A DNA stretch of 64,000 bases from Pratylenchus scribneri (GCA_030063045.1 JAQSEB010000150.1:186001-250000); one strand, 5' to 3'; shown: positions 23,170 through 36,104, counted from the first letter of the stretch. Program-made: numbers and translations. Notes: generated by a model not told the origin, from the letters alone.

Positions 23170-24300
23170 ATTAGCTCCTCTTACTCCACTTCCAATTTTT
23201 TAAAAATAAAAGTTTTAATTCAAGTATAAATACAATAAATAAATTTCATAAAATGTTTACTTATAAATAACATCCAAAGTAAATGAACAATCCTCTTTCA
23301 ATTTTGAATGAATATTCTTACATTTTTAGACATTTTTTTTATTAATTGTCATTTGAAAAACATTTAACACAAATTGTTTCTTAATTAAACAATAATTATT
23401 TGCATTCTCATATTGTCACTTAATTATTCCAATATATATTTATGTTATTTTTCGTAGATTCATACATTTTATATAATTTTTTATAATATATTTATATTTT
23501 AAAAATTATATCCTTTTTTTTGGTTTATTTTTATTAGAATTTTAATAATTGATAGTTTTAATACATAAAGTGAATAATATCAAGATTATTAAGAATGTGT
23601 AATAAAGAAAGATAATTCGTTAATTGTATTTTTACATAACTATAATTATAAATTTTGATAATTTTAGAGATTTTTTACAAATAAATTATTGTTTATTAAA
23701 ATTTTTGTCATTTATTTCAATAAAAATTTTAATTATTTCCAGCTTTTTTCTATAAAATTAAGAAGCATTTTAATTAATTATTAAAGTATTTTGAATCGAT
23801 GTTCCAATATTATTTAATCTGTATTTACTAGAGTTTCATCTTTTAAAAATATATTTTTATTATTTATTATTTATTTTTAATTTTATTTCATTTGAAATTA
23901 TTAAAAATTGCTATGAATATAATAAGCATATATCATTTTTTTGGAATTAATTAAATAATAATAATTTTTAATCAATCAATGTACAATCCGCAAAATTATT
24001 TTATTTGTTTAGTAATTTTTAGTTTTTTTTTCTTAATATTTAGAGGGTATTCTAAATCTAAAAAATATTTATTATTTTAATTATTTTTTTGTTATTTAAA
24101 TTTGATTTATTATTTAACCATATTTATTTTTCTTTTAAATAAATTAATTTGCAATTTCTATTGCTATTTCCATACCAAATATCTTTTCTAAAAATTTTTT
24201 TTCATCGATTTATTATGAATAAAAAAAATAAAATTTCATTCTAAATAAGTTTCAAATTTTTTATTTTATTTTGGAAAAAAAGGTAAAAATAATTAATTTA
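23170..24300. other. A+T desert
   Basis: No feature seen. Confidence 0.6.
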
Positions 24301-24314
24301 TCAATGTTAGCCAG

Positions 24315-24426
24315 CAAAGGGCAAGCATACCGACGGATGCATCATAAAAATACAAATTCTTTCTAAATCTCTCGCCCAAATCCTATTCATTTTCATGTAT
24401 AGTTCCATATTTTTTGATATTGCCAG
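24315..24426. CDS. Exon with canonical splice sites on plus; minus also open
   Basis: The plus strand has a 112-nt block bounded by TTAGCCAG and CAG|GTTAAA. Read in the frame with KHTDGCIIKIQILSKSLAQI it is open throughout. The minus strand reads NRIWARDLERICIFMM over the same bases and ends at a GTATGC donor, but lacks a nearby acceptor. With both ends canonical, plus is slightly favoured. No family recognised. Confidence 0.4.
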
Positions 24427-25950
24427 GTTAAAAATTTAATTATTTTTAAAATATTATACAAATAATGAAAATTATAATATTACATATATTAATTTTCGAA
24501 ATTTATATAGATTTATTTTTTCCTTTTTAAATTTAATTGAATCCGTTTATAAAATTTCAAATTTCAAAAAAAAAAAACAAAATGTATTTTGTTTTGTCAA
24601 CTATCTGGAGTAGGCGAACCACATAGAAAATGATGTATTTATGAACGGCATTGACTTCCTCGATTATCAAAAATTATATTTTTTAACGAATATTTCCAAT
24701 CAATTTACTTTGATGGATTACATGTACTTATACTTTTTATAAAAAAGAGATCGAAATATTGTTTTTTTAGCTACTATTTACTATTTATTCAACATTTTTA
24801 AATTTTTATAACTAATTTTTGATTTTCATGATTTTTATAATTTTTAATTTTTTCGAATAAGTTGGATTGCAATTTTAAACACTTAAAAAATTATTTTAAT
24901 TTTGTTTTACATCATTTCGAACGATAATTTATTGATATATTTTTATTTTTAAAAATTAAATAATTTCTCATAGAATTAATATTACTATTGAATTATTTAA
25001 GTATTTTATAATTTTTTAAATTTCATTAATTTAAAAATTTAATTTCTGAATCATTTTTGAAATATTTATTTTCGTTAGATATGTATTAATATTAATTGAA
25101 ATTTAAATTAACAATCATTTTAAAAATTAATATTTTCATTCTTTATTATTATCCAATGGAATAATGAAATCAAATTATATCATTCTCTACTAGAAATTTA
25201 CAATAAATTTCTTTTTTTTTATTTCATTATTATTTTCATTAAAATTTTTATTTATGTATTAATAAAGAAAGTGAAATACTTTATTTGGATTGGGATATTT
25301 TATTTCTTCAAAAATTAATCTTCCAATGTTTTTTTTAAAATAATTACATCTCTGATATATTTTTATAAAAACTTGAATTACTTTCATCGATTTCGCTTAT
25401 GCCATACCAATGAATCCGGATTCAATCATGATTTTAAATTTGATTTTACTTATTATCCTATTTTAATTCAATATACATAAATTCCCCTTTATCCACGATC
25501 ATTATCATCGAATAATTTTAATTCAATTCTTTTTTTGATTAATTTTTTAAGGACCAAAATGAAGAATAGGCCAATACCGAATGCAAAAATGGTGTTGGGG
25601 TATATGATTAAAAATATTTTATTATTTTAATAGATAAAAATAAATCGGAATGTTTTTAGGATAACAAATATTATCTAATTTCGAGTTTTTTAATTTTAAA
25701 ATAATTGTTTAATGTCAAACTGACATATTGTAATTTATCTTCGGTTTATTATCTTTTCTCTTTTGTAAATATTAAAAAAATGTAAATTTTAAAATAAAAT
25801 ATGCCAATAAATTTTTTTCACTAAAATTTATATCTTTAAAATATTTGTTAATTTTTTCCATTTTTAAAATTAAAATGCAATTATTTTTACCAAAAAATGT
25901 TCGCATTGATTATTAAATATTGCCAGAGAAAAAGTAAATCGTATAAATTA
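24427..25950. other. A+T desert
   Basis: Mostly A+T tracts. Small less A+T-rich spots at 24600-24660, 25390-25430 and 25555-25600 give only short frames without convincing splice pairs. Confidence 0.5.
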
Positions 25951-25952
25951 AA

Positions 25953-26228
25953 ATGTTATATTATGAATTTAATTGTATATATTTTTATTCTTTCTTGAAA
26001 AGCTGCATAATTTATACTTTTTCTTTCTGTATAGGCCTTCAATTATATTTTAATTATAATAATTCTCTTTTATGCGCTTCGATCATAATCTTGATATTGA
26101 CCATGTGTTTAAAATGGCATTATTTTACAATGGTTACTTTACGCATTGCGGCTTCAAATACTCCATGGTTTCAATTAAATTTTATTTTTATTAATTTATT
26201 CAGTTTTAACATTTATCAAATAATATAA
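25953..26228 (+). CDS. Hypothetical membrane protein frame, doubtful
   Basis: A 91-codon plus frame from ATG is hydrophobic throughout, with a likely membrane helix SIIILILTMCLKWHYF and a less biased stretch TLRIAASNTPWFQ. It contains many Y, F, I and N codons expected from A+T DNA. The length is above local chance, but no start context, splice site or family supports a gene. Confidence 0.25.
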   Translation: MLYYEFNCIYFYSFLKSCIIYTFSFCIGLQLYFNYNNSLLCASIIILILTMCLKWHYFTMVTLRIAASNTPWFQLNFIFINLFSFNIYQII

Positions 26229-27600
26229 TTTATCAAATAATATAATTAATCATATATATTAAAAATTTAAAATTCGTGTTTTAAATGTTATTTATTTTGG
26301 ACGATATTACAAATTAAATTGTAGCAGATAAATGGATTATTTTTTATTAATTACCGTTGTTTATTTTTTATATATATATAATTTTTTAATTTAATTAGAT
26401 ATATGAATTTTAAAATATTTTTAATATAACCTTAATTAATGAATATAATCCTTTTAGTCATTTTTCAAATTTTTTCATTTTGTCAAATAATATCTAATAA
26501 AATAATAATTAGCATTATCTAGATTGCTTTTTAAATATTTTTAGGTTTCATATTTATTTCTCGAAAAAATTATATTTCTTTTTTATATAACTATTTTTAT
26601 ATCTTATTATAAATGGACTTTTCATCTTTAAATTTTATTGAATATTTCTTATAAATTTATTTTAATTTTAAAAAATTAAAATTAATTTTGAATTTTATTA
26701 CCTTCTTAAGAAAAAATTTTTTATTATTTTATTCTTCGAATTTATTTTAATTATTTTAAAAATTTTAGCAGATTCATAATATTAAATTCCAAATTACAGA
26801 TCGAATAGAAAAGCAACAGATCAACTAATTCGTTTTTTTTTTAATTTTTTACAGAAAATATTCTTAAAAATTTGTAAAATTTTTAAAAATTCAAAGTAGA
26901 AGAAACTTTCCTCAAATTGTTTTTTTTGTCCATCTTCTTTTCCTTCTTCTTCTGAAGTTTATTTGAATGTTATTTAAAATATTCCATCTTTGATTGATTT
27001 CTAAATTTTTAAAAAAAAACTATCTTTACATACAATATGTATTTTTGTTACTAATTAAAAAATTTTATGTTATAAATTTTTTAAATAAATTCTAAATGAA
27101 TTTAGATAACTGAAAATTTTCAAAAATGGATTAATGTGAAATAATTCATATTTAGGCGAAATTAGATTTAATTCACAGTGGGAAATTATTTATTGACTCA
27201 GTCGAAAAACAGTCTCAAAATCCTCGAAGAGGAATAGAAAAATTTAAGAAAATAAATATTTTAATAATGCATCCGCAGAATGTAATAATAATTATATACA
27301 ACATTGAACTATTCACCGAAAAAAATAATAAAGGTATTCATAATTTAATATTTTAAAAAGTATAGGTTTTGTATATCATTCTTTTTTTTATGATATTCAA
27401 TTAATAATTTATCATTTTTATATTTTATTCTTTTAATTTACACATACAATTCGATTGATTGAAATTTTATTTTTAATTAAATATTTTCATTATATTAATA
27501 TTCTATGATATGTTTTTTATATTAATTATAAAATATTTTCTTTTGAAAATTATTGATTTATTATTTATTTTTTCATCTTTTTGGACTAAATTAATTTGTA
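26229..27600. other. A+T desert upstream of the LTR element
   Basis: No feature seen. Confidence 0.6.
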
Positions 27601-27603
27601 TTA

Positions 27604-28046
27604 TGTAATGTGGGGGAGACTCCGGAATTTAAGGGGAATTGGTTGGGAAGGTGACAGGTTCGTAAGACTTTCCAGGTTGCCCGAAGGTCCCGGAGGCCTC
27701 TGACATTTACCCCTAGACTCTTTAATAAAAGGTAGACATTGGGGATGGAGTTTATTTATTAAAAGAATTAAAAAGTTGTGAATTAAATAAATATTAAATA
27801 ATTATGAAGGGGAAAGGAGGAAATAGATTTAAGAAAATTATATTAAAAAGGTGGAAGGAAGTGGGGAAATATTTATTCGGGGGAAGATTATCAAGGTGGG
27901 GAGAGTTTGCTAAAGTGAAGTTCATCTTCTGGCCAGATCCAATGGGTTGAGCAATCGGCCGCCAAAGGTGTTGAAATCCATTGTGGGCGGGACGACGAAT
28001 GACGAATAATAGACGAAATAGGAAAAAATAATTTTGGGATATTACA
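27604..28046 (-). repeat. 3' LTR of the retrotransposon
   Basis: On the minus strand it begins TGTAATATCCC and ends CCCCCACATTACA. It holds AATAAA signals on the minus strand (for example CCGAATAAAT and TTTTAATAAATAAAC) suitable for 3' end formation. Identical by eye to the copy at 31188-31630. Confidence 0.95.
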
Positions 28047-28062
28047 TGCCCCTTTTCTTTTC
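28047..28062 (-). other. Polypurine tract
   Basis: On the minus strand, GAAAAGAAAAGGGGCA lies directly before the 3' LTR start TGTAAT. This is the place and composition expected for the plus-strand DNA primer of reverse transcription. Confidence 0.85.
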
Positions 28063-29700
28063 AAGGATCGTCCTCGATCCGATTTTCAAATAGATTTTCC
28101 ATTTAAAATATAAAAGTCACAAAATTCCAAAATCAAATGTGGCAAATAATTTCATCGGCTTGGAGAGCAAGATAACGGCTTCTCGTTCGTGCCTGGAGGA
28201 GTGTCATTCAAATTTGCAATTCCGATTTTAACGTTCACATTTTTTTGTTATATTTTTTCTGTGCCATATTTTGTCGAAAAGTGATGCGAATGAATGTGAA
28301 TTGTGAACTGGGACAGCAGCAGCAACATTTGTCATTGATGAATGATACAGATGTTTGCAGGATTTGGTCGAGAATTACTGGTAGATGATATTGGAAGCAG
28401 AATTGCCAAAAATTTTAGAAGCAAAGTTGTCAAAACATTTTGAAAAGTAAATTGTTTGATGGGGCATGTATTGGGCAGCAGTGTTTGTTGTTTTAGCCAT
28501 AATAATCGGTACATTGTGATGGGCATTATTTTGTTGGCATCCAGTAGAAGAAAAGTCAATAAATTTAATGCCACTGCCTCCATTCTGTTGGAAAATGCCA
28601 AATTCAACAAAAGAATTTGCAAAATTCTGAATCCTTTTGCCTCATCAAAAATGTGTGATAATTGATTATAATATGTATCCAAAATAATGATTTGATTGAT
28701 CAATCAAATATTCCAACAAATGACAAAGAATTTAGCATTTAAATTAGAAAAAAATGATTATTACAACAAATTAATAAGTTCTTCCATAAGAATATTTTTT
28801 CTCTTTTCTTTGCATTTCCAACAAATATTTGAGAATTAATTAGGTCGGCATTTGTTTTGACATTAATCACCATTTTAATAGAATCTCTCGTTTGCAAAAA
28901 TTGTTCTTACATTTCTACTTTAGGTATTCTGTTTCTTTTTTTTTCAAAAATTCACAAAACTCCGCATTAAATCAATCGAAATTGATTCTATTTCATTTTG
29001 TTTTCCATCAACAATTGCCATCAAAAATTTGGTTCCTGATATTTTCCACTTAGTTTGATGCAAAAGTGGAATTAAAAAATTATCATACTCCAAGCAAACG
29101 ACTAAATTGATTGTCTTTTCGATTAGGAAAATTTCCCCGAAATGGCATTTCTTTTGTAACAACAATAATTTCTCTCGCTAATTTTATATCCCCATATCTG
29201 CCTGTCCAAAAATTCAATATATAAATTATCAAAATTGTAATTGCCCAATTCGCCTTTTCATTTCAGAGCCGATAATTTTTGCTTTTACACTTTTTTATGT
29301 CATTATTCGCATTGTTTTTCCATTTTATATTGATTTGCTTTTTTTCAAACAAATAATGGATTAATATTAGATTAGGAATTCTGCAAATCTATTCATCAAT
29401 AAAAAGATCTGTCGATTTCATTTAATTCGAAAAATCCACTTGAACCAAATTATTTAATGTCGTTTTGTGGTATCTATTCAGCAATTTTATTTGTTTTCTA
29501 TTTAATTCTGAAAAATCCTATATCGGATCCGTCACATCTGCCTTTTCAACTCTCATTTATTTTCGGTTTCCAGCCATGTTGGCTTATTTTTTTTCTTCTC
29601 AAATCGTTTTTCAATTCCAAATTGATTGTTTCTTTAGGATTTTCCTCTTCAAAAACATTGCCTAATCTCGATATTGTGAATTGCTAGGTTGCCAGGCCAA
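28063..29700 (-). other. Decayed interior of the LTR element, 3' half
   Basis: Less A+T-rich than the surrounding desert, but every minus frame is broken. The best minus frames are 28332-28703 (123 codons, hydrophobic, no motif) and 28944-29165 (73 codons, with IVDGKQNEIESISIDLM). A minus stretch near 29665-29525 reads NPKETINLELKNDLRRKK and HGWKPKINES before TGA. No YxDD, DTG or zinc-HHCC motif of pol enzymes was seen. The plus-strand frames here are shadows. Confidence 0.6.
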
Positions 29701-30341
29701 CTTTTATACCCAACAGGGACCTATTGGCAGTGGCTAACAATCACTTAGGCTTTTCATTTTGGCAATTCATTTTTTTGCCTTTTTTGATTACCTCCTTTAT
29801 TTTATTGTTGGCAAATGGGCGGCTCATTAGGAGTCTTGGAAGGAAATATTTTATTTTGACCGATCAGAGGAAAACTGGTATTTGGCATTGATATGGAACA
29901 ATGAATTTTTGTTCGTTTTTTGATGTATTTTGTTGGTTATCAATTATCGTTGTTTCCGATGGCATTAAAATCAAGGTTGCACATGCACACTTTGTTTTTG
30001 ATGAAAGGATCAATCAAAAAAAAGATGGGCCCCTTCTTTGGTTTTTGACATCAACAATATATTCTTTTCTGATTTTATATCAGCCAAATTGGCCTTTTTC
30101 CAATTGCTGAGGGACATAAGTCAATTTCTTCCTCTCATTCTTCATCGGATGGTGATTTTTCCTCATCAATTAAATTACCATTAAATTGTTTGCCACAAAT
30201 TCGGCAATATTGTTGATTGTTGATGACCATCATTTTTCCTTCCACTTTTTATGTTGCCAAATTGGAATACTAATTTATTAATTTCTTTATGCACTCATTC
30301 AATAAATTATTTTCACTTTCATTTCCATTCTCATCATTCAT
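29700..30341 (-). pseudogene. Broken gag-like open frame
   Basis: One minus frame begins ATG at 30341 (MNDENGNESENNLLNECIKK) and, after in-frame TAG and TAA, continues in the same frame with an ATG at 30233 and QYCRICGKQFNGNLIDEE, a C-x2-C pair, then after TGA an acidic run and LCPSAIGKRP. More stops follow, with a last good piece NKVCMCNLDFNAIGNN. The position just downstream of the leader, the acidic start and the C-x2-C pair fit a gag relic. The stops make it non-functional. Confidence 0.5.
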
Positions 30342-31167
30342 TTTTTACAAATTGCTTTTTTTTAAACAATTCCGCTATTTTCGCAGATCGTCGCCCGATG
30401 ACGAATTTTTTTTGTGGAGGTGAATAGGTGAAGTTAGTAAATTTGATTGAGAAATTTTTTTTTATTTTCGAAAGAAATGGGTCAAAAAGTTTGGTGATGA
30501 AATGTTGGTTGGATTTAATAGGTGTGAAAAATTTGTCTCATCCCCATGTTCTTTCGATGTTTATTCATCCGCCGATCGTGAATTGCAGATGTTTTTTTTT
30601 TTATTTGTCCTTTTGAAAGCCTGAGCGATTGAGAATTCATTTTGCCCTATTTATATTTCAAAATTACATATTATTTTAATATTTATTATTAGGGATTCGA
30701 GATCGGTTGATCAGGCCGATCTGACGAATTTTAAAAGGTTAGGGAAAGAGAAAAAAAATGGGCATTTGAAAGGGAGAATTTGAAAAGGAAAATAATTATT
30801 TAAATGGAAAGGAATTGGTGGTATGGGGAGTTAAAGAGAGGAAATATAATTTAAATATTTTATTTGATAATATTTTTAATTTCTCCCAATTTTATTTTAT
30901 TTCGCTCAATTTGTCCATTATTATCTAATTATTTTTATTATTTTTTTTAATGGCTTAAGGTCTTAAATACGGAAAATTTGAATGGACATTATTTATCAGA
31001 AGGCTTTATGCGCATTTGCCTTTTAATAGGTGCACCTTTATCTCTTTTATTTATTTATAAATTTATTTATTTTTTGGCTTTCAAAAATTCAAACAAGGCA
31101 AGATAAAATTCACGATCTCGCATAGCAGAGTTAAGAATTATTTCAATTCCGGATTTTTGAAATAGCC
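30342..31167 (-). other. Untranslated leader of the LTR element
   Basis: Lies between the primer-binding site and the gag-like ATG. It includes A+T-rich stretches and a short palindromic spot near 30700-30730 (GATCGG...CCGATC). No gene seen. The plus frame 30428-30616 is a shadow. Confidence 0.5.
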
Positions 31168-31187
31168 AGCCCCTGTTAGCGGCACCA
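31168..31187 (-). other. Primer-binding site of the LTR element
   Basis: On the minus strand, TGGTGCCGCTAACAGGGGCT starts at the base after the 5' LTR. TGG is the complement of a tRNA CCA end, and the following bases would pair with an acceptor stem ending CGGCA. Which tRNA it is cannot be told from the window. Confidence 0.85.
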
Positions 31188-31630
31188 TGTAATGTGGGGG
31201 AGACTCCGGAATTTAAGGGGAATTGGTTGGGAAGGTGACAGGTTCGTAAGACTTTCCAGGTTGCCCGAAGGTCCCGGAGGCCTCTGACATTTACCCCTAG
31301 ACTCTTTAATAAAAGGTAGACATTGGGGATGGAGTTTATTTATTAAAAGAATTAAAAAGTTGTGAATTAAATAAATATTAAATAATTATGAAGGGGAAAG
31401 GAGGAAATAGATTTAAGAAAATTATATTAAAAAGGTGGAAGGAAGTGGGGAAATATTTATTCGGGGGAAGATTATCAAGGTGGGGAGAGTTTGCTAAAGT
31501 GAAGTTCATCTTCTGGCCAGATCCAATGGGTTGAGCAATCGGCCGCCAAAGGTGTTGAAATCCATTGTGGGCGGGACGACGAATGACGAATAATAGACGA
31601 AATAGGAAAAAATAATTTTGGGATATTACA
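31188..31630 (-). repeat. 5' LTR of the retrotransposon (promoter copy)
   Basis: Same 443 bp as the left copy. On the minus strand this is the upstream LTR, so transcription of the element would start here and read leftward. No clear TATA box, although A+T-rich runs such as TTTTTAATATAATT occur mid-LTR. Confidence 0.95.
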
Positions 31631-32043
31631 ATTATATATTTAAATATATTAGTTTTTGTCTTTTCGCACTTAATTTTCCTTGATTTAGATTAATTTAGTT
31701 TGAATTGTTTATTGATTTATTAGTTTTTTTCGCCTTAAAATTACTTTGGATTATATGGAGATATAAGTTTTTTGTCTTTTCGGATTAAATATTCTTTGTT
31801 TCTAATATAAAATTAATATTAATTTTTCATCTTTTCGGATTAATTTACTTTTGATTTTTATATTAATATATTAGTTTTGTGTATTTCCGGACTTATATTT
31901 TTATTTATTTATATAAAAAAATTTTGAAATTATATTTTTATAAAATAATAATAATGATGTAATTTATTTCATTTTTATTACAATATTGTCAAAATTAAAA
32001 TTATATGAATTATTATTTTAAAGATATCAAAAATTAATAAATT

Positions 32044-32334
32044 ATGAAAATTACAATTGAATATAATATATTATTTAAACACATTATTTGCTGCATATAT
32101 TATTATTTTTTATTTTTAATTTTATGCACTGATTATTTATTTAATAATTTAGAAGTACATTCTGTAAAAATGTTTTTGAAATTTTTTACCCATTTAACAA
32201 ATTTATTATGCTTATGCCAATTTACAATATCTTCATCAATTTTATATATTGCCAGAAGAACTAATTCAAGGGCTAGAATCAAAACAAATTTTTTTAAAGA
32301 TTATTTAGACTTATTCATTAGGGCCTATGTTTAA
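32044..32334 (+). CDS. Hypothetical membrane protein frame
   Basis: A 96-codon plus frame from ATG has a hydrophobic helix near the start (IICCIYYYFLFLILC), then NLEVHSVKMFLKFFTHL and a basic tail IARRTNSRARIKTNFF. The second half is richer in charged residues than chance A+T translation. Islands 150-300 bp to the left have none. Possible single-exon or exonic remnant, family unknown. Confidence 0.35.
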   Translation: MKITIEYNILFKHIICCIYYYFLFLILCTDYLFNNLEVHSVKMFLKFFTHLTNLLCLCQFTISSSILYIARRTNSRARIKTNFFKDYLDLFIRAYV

Positions 32335-35300
32335 AGAAATTATTAATTTTTTTGATGGATTATTTCGGTTACATCCCAACTGGAAAATTCATTTCGTGAT
32401 ATATTAATTTTGGTATGTATAAAATTTTATTTTTTATAATATTGAAATTTTGGATTGTTAAATATATATATGAAAATAATTATAATGTTGCAATGTCATC
32501 ATTGGATAATTTTTTATAACCGTTTTATGTTTAGTTTAATATATATATAAATTTAAAATGTTATTATAGAGAAAATTTTTCTTATAATTTAATAGTTTTA
32601 TTGATGACTTTATTATTTCTTTTTGTTCTTTCATAACATTAATTGTTACAATTGCTTATCATTTTGTTGCAGAATTTGAAATGTTTACGGGATAATTAAA
32701 ATTTTTATTTTTTAATAGATAATTTATAGGTAGATTTTATAACTTAGATTTCTAATTTGATTTAAAATGATGATAAATAATAAAAAGATAATTGACTTCG
32801 AATGATAGAGAATGTTAATAATAGAAAAATATAAAATAGATAAATAATATATACTTTTTAAAATTAATTATCAATTATTTTAGTTCTATATTTAAAAAAA
32901 TTTTCAGAAATTTTAAACTTTAATTTGTCAATCATCAAATTTTTATTCCAATTTCTATTTTATTTCATCTTAAATTTTAATGATTATTTATTAAAAAAAT
33001 TTAAATTTTAAAAATTAATACTTTTGTTGTTTTTTTTTGAATTTCTTTTTAAAATCGTTTTTCTATTTTCATAAGAAGTTTATTTCATCATATTTAAAAT
33101 GGAATATGAAGAAAACACAAATTTTTGATCCAACTTAATTTGCTTATTTTATTGTGGTGAGTTTGATTAATTGCCCAATATAGTATGTAGTCGATTCGTC
33201 AAAATAAGTGACGAAGATTGATAAATTTCATTTTTGATTGGATGTCATTTAGCTTTATTTTTTAATAATTTTTGAAATTATTTTAAATCGATCATGTTAT
33301 ATAGTCAATCTTTTAATGTTAAAAATATATATTATGAATTAAAAAATTTATTATCTATAAATTTCTAATTTTTTAAATTCCCAATAAAAAATTAATTAAT
33401 TTTTATGAATATTATTTTTATAGTTATTTTTAAATTATGATTTATCTTTAAATTAAATTTGATTTACACGATGATATTTTTTTCATCCGAATTTTGATTC
33501 GCCTATTCCAATCATAATATTTTTTATTAATAATGGTTTATTAAAGATACTAAATATTTAAATTATAACAATTAAATTTATAATTTTTTTGAATAATTTA
33601 TATTTTTCATAAAATTTTATTTTACGAGAATATTATTAGTAATAAAATTTCCTACAGCAAAATAACATAGCGATTTTTCTGTCACTGACATTAAAATCTC
33701 ATTTTTTAATAATTTATTTTATTATTAAAAATCTATTTTTTAATTCTACATTTGACAAAATAAAAAAAATGTGAGTATTTATAAATATTTTTTATCAAAT
33801 GAAGATTTACAATAAAATCCTTCAACTTTCCTTCCCATTGTATTTTTCTAATATTAGAATACCGAATGCCCATATATTTTAGTATTTTTAAAAATTTTTT
33901 TTATTATATAATATATTTTTATTAAAATTACATATATAAAATATTTTATTATTGTTGAATTTTTTGAATTCAATTTCTAACAAAATAATTCATTCACGCA
34001 TCTATTTCTCAAAATTGATTAACTAACTTACAGACTAATGAGAAATGAATTTAATATAGATATTTAAAAAAATTATATTTTATTTTATTTATATACTATT
34101 TTTGAATTTATTAATTTGAATATTTTTATTCACAATTCTTTATTTTTGTTATTTTACTTGCAGTCAATCGATGATTTATGGTACAAGACATCAATCAATT
34201 GGTTTCAATTGGACAATTATAAATGAGATGATGATGTCAATGAATTTTAATTTTTTCATTTATCTTTTAAATCTTTTAAAACATAATTTTATATAAAATA
34301 ATAATTTGTATATTTTATATCTATTCATTTGATAATTTATTTAAATTTTTTTAACCATAAAAATCTTATCTTTTTTACTTTATTATTTTACATATGAATA
34401 ATTTTATTAAAAAATTTATTTAAGCAAAAATTTTATTTTAAATTTTTTATTTAATTTGTAATAATATTAAAAATTTTTTTGAGCCAAAATATATTTTTTT
34501 TTAAATTATTTTCAATCGAGCCTTCCGTTTGGCGCTCTCATTTAGAACTTAATCCTATCATTCACCAATATTTTTAAATGTTAATTTCATAATAATAACT
34601 AATTTATTTATTTCAATAAATAAATTTTTAAAATTAATTATTTGTTGCCATGAATTTTAATTTTTTCTATGTTATTATTTTTAATAAATTGAAGAAATTT
34701 AAAATAATTATTTATATTCTAATTAAATACTATTTTTAAAAATTTAATAATTTAGAATTAAAATTAGTGGGTTTTTAATAAAAGTTGAATTTAAGAGTTA
34801 GATGGCAAATTATGCATTTGAACTAGAGAAAACGCTTCTAACTGAAATTGCTCTTGCATCCTTTTTCTGACCTTTATTTTCTTCAAAAAATTTTAATTTA
34901 TATATTTATTCCTGAGTATTTTTTTCAATATTTTATAATGTTCTTTATAAATTGTATAAAAATCTTTATGAATAATTTAAATAATAGCTATATTTTCATC
35001 TATATAATTAATTTAATATTAAACATCATTAGCAATACCGAGCAGTTTATTACAGAGATAATCCCATTATTTTTATAATTAATTTTCAATAATTTAATTA
35101 GATGGAATTTATTCTTCATTTTTATTTTTAATTAAATGAATTTTAAAAATTTTTAATTTTGCTATAAGCTGTCGCAGACAGAATTTTGCTCTTTTATAAT
35201 TTATTTTGCCATTTTTTATATTAAAATAATTTTATAATTATTAATTGATCAATGATCAAAAACGTAAAAAATGAGATTTGCCCTGGATATCTTTGCGATT

Positions 35301-35435
35301 TTTTCTTTCTCTTACAAAATATTTTCTAGGATAATCTGAATGAATGTAAATTTTGATTTTTAAATAAATTAATAAAATATCTATATTTAGTTAAAATTAA
35401 ATCATTTCAGAATTCTTTAAATTTTATTATTCTCT
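32335..35435. other. A+T desert with weak islands
   Basis: Mostly A+T. Short less biased spots at 33120-33240, 34165-34235, 34500-34560 and 34795-34870 show no convincing exon. The plus frame 34848-35078 is F, I and N-rich with no motif. Confidence 0.5.
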
Positions 35436-35442
35436 CTTTCTT

Positions 35443-35542
35443 AGAAAAGTTGAGCCAACATTCGGTATGCACTATTTAAGGGATTGTGTTCCACAATGCC
35501 CATCTTTGTAGGCATATTCAATAGCATTTTCAAATCCTTTTT
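35443..35542. CDS. Exon-like island, strand unresolved
   Basis: The plus reading after GTTGAG is RYALFKGLCSTMPIFVGIF, hydrophobic, to TAA. The minus reading after AAAAAG is GFENAIEYAYKDGHCGTQS. Each is about 30 codons. The minus string recalls papain-family proteases around YxxKDG, but lacks any catalytic residue. Confidence 0.3.
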
Positions 35543-36104
35543 ATAAATCATTTAAAATTCTTTTTTTTTTATTATAGATTATTTTATATTATTTTACATT
35601 TATTTTGAATTTAATATGCAAATTTGTCAGTTTTCTTCTAAGGAAGTAATAAAATCCATGAGAGATTATTTTTGGTTTAAAATTTAAATAAATTTAATCA
35701 AATTTTTAGAATTAGTAAAATGAATTTAATAAATTTTAAAAAACATCACACATTTGGAAATTTTCATTTCATGCTGGAGTCGAAGAATTTGTCAACTTAA
35801 AATATTTATAATGCAATGTTAGTAATAAAAATTTTTTATTATTGTTTTCAGAATTTTTTTAATAATATTGATTTCATTAATTTTTATTATTTTGATTATT
35901 ATTTTTTAAATATAATTTTATATATTTTTTAGCCAAAATTTCTTAGTCCACTCTAAGGTATACTCAACACTACAGTATTTTTCACAAATTGTTCAAAAAT
36001 CTGTAGGATCATCTCTTTTAATTAATTTAAATTAATTAATTTTAAATTATAAAATACAATATTAAATGTTTATTAAATCACTTATTTGCAAATAATTTAC
36101 GTAG

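Larger units (their letters stand above)
27600..31634 (-). mobile_element. LTR retrotransposon, recent insertion, non-autonomous
   Basis: Two direct repeats of 443 bp (27604-28046 and 31188-31630) start TGTAAT and end ATTACA. They flank a 3141-bp interior and are themselves flanked by ATTA on both sides, a 4-bp target duplication. Orientation is minus: the primer-binding site lies next to the right LTR, and the purine tract, read on minus, precedes the left LTR. The two LTRs look identical base for base, so insertion was recent. The interior shows only a broken gag-like start, with no recognisable protease, reverse transcriptase or integrase in any frame I read. The copy must therefore have moved with enzymes from elsewhere. 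The tail sequence before the purine tract recalls the end of Ty3-type elements, but the superfamily is not proved. Confidence 0.95.

Noticed and set aside
28456..30616. Plus-strand frames inside the LTR element
   Set aside because: The element is on the minus strand by primer site and purine tract; these frames are shadows with no motif.
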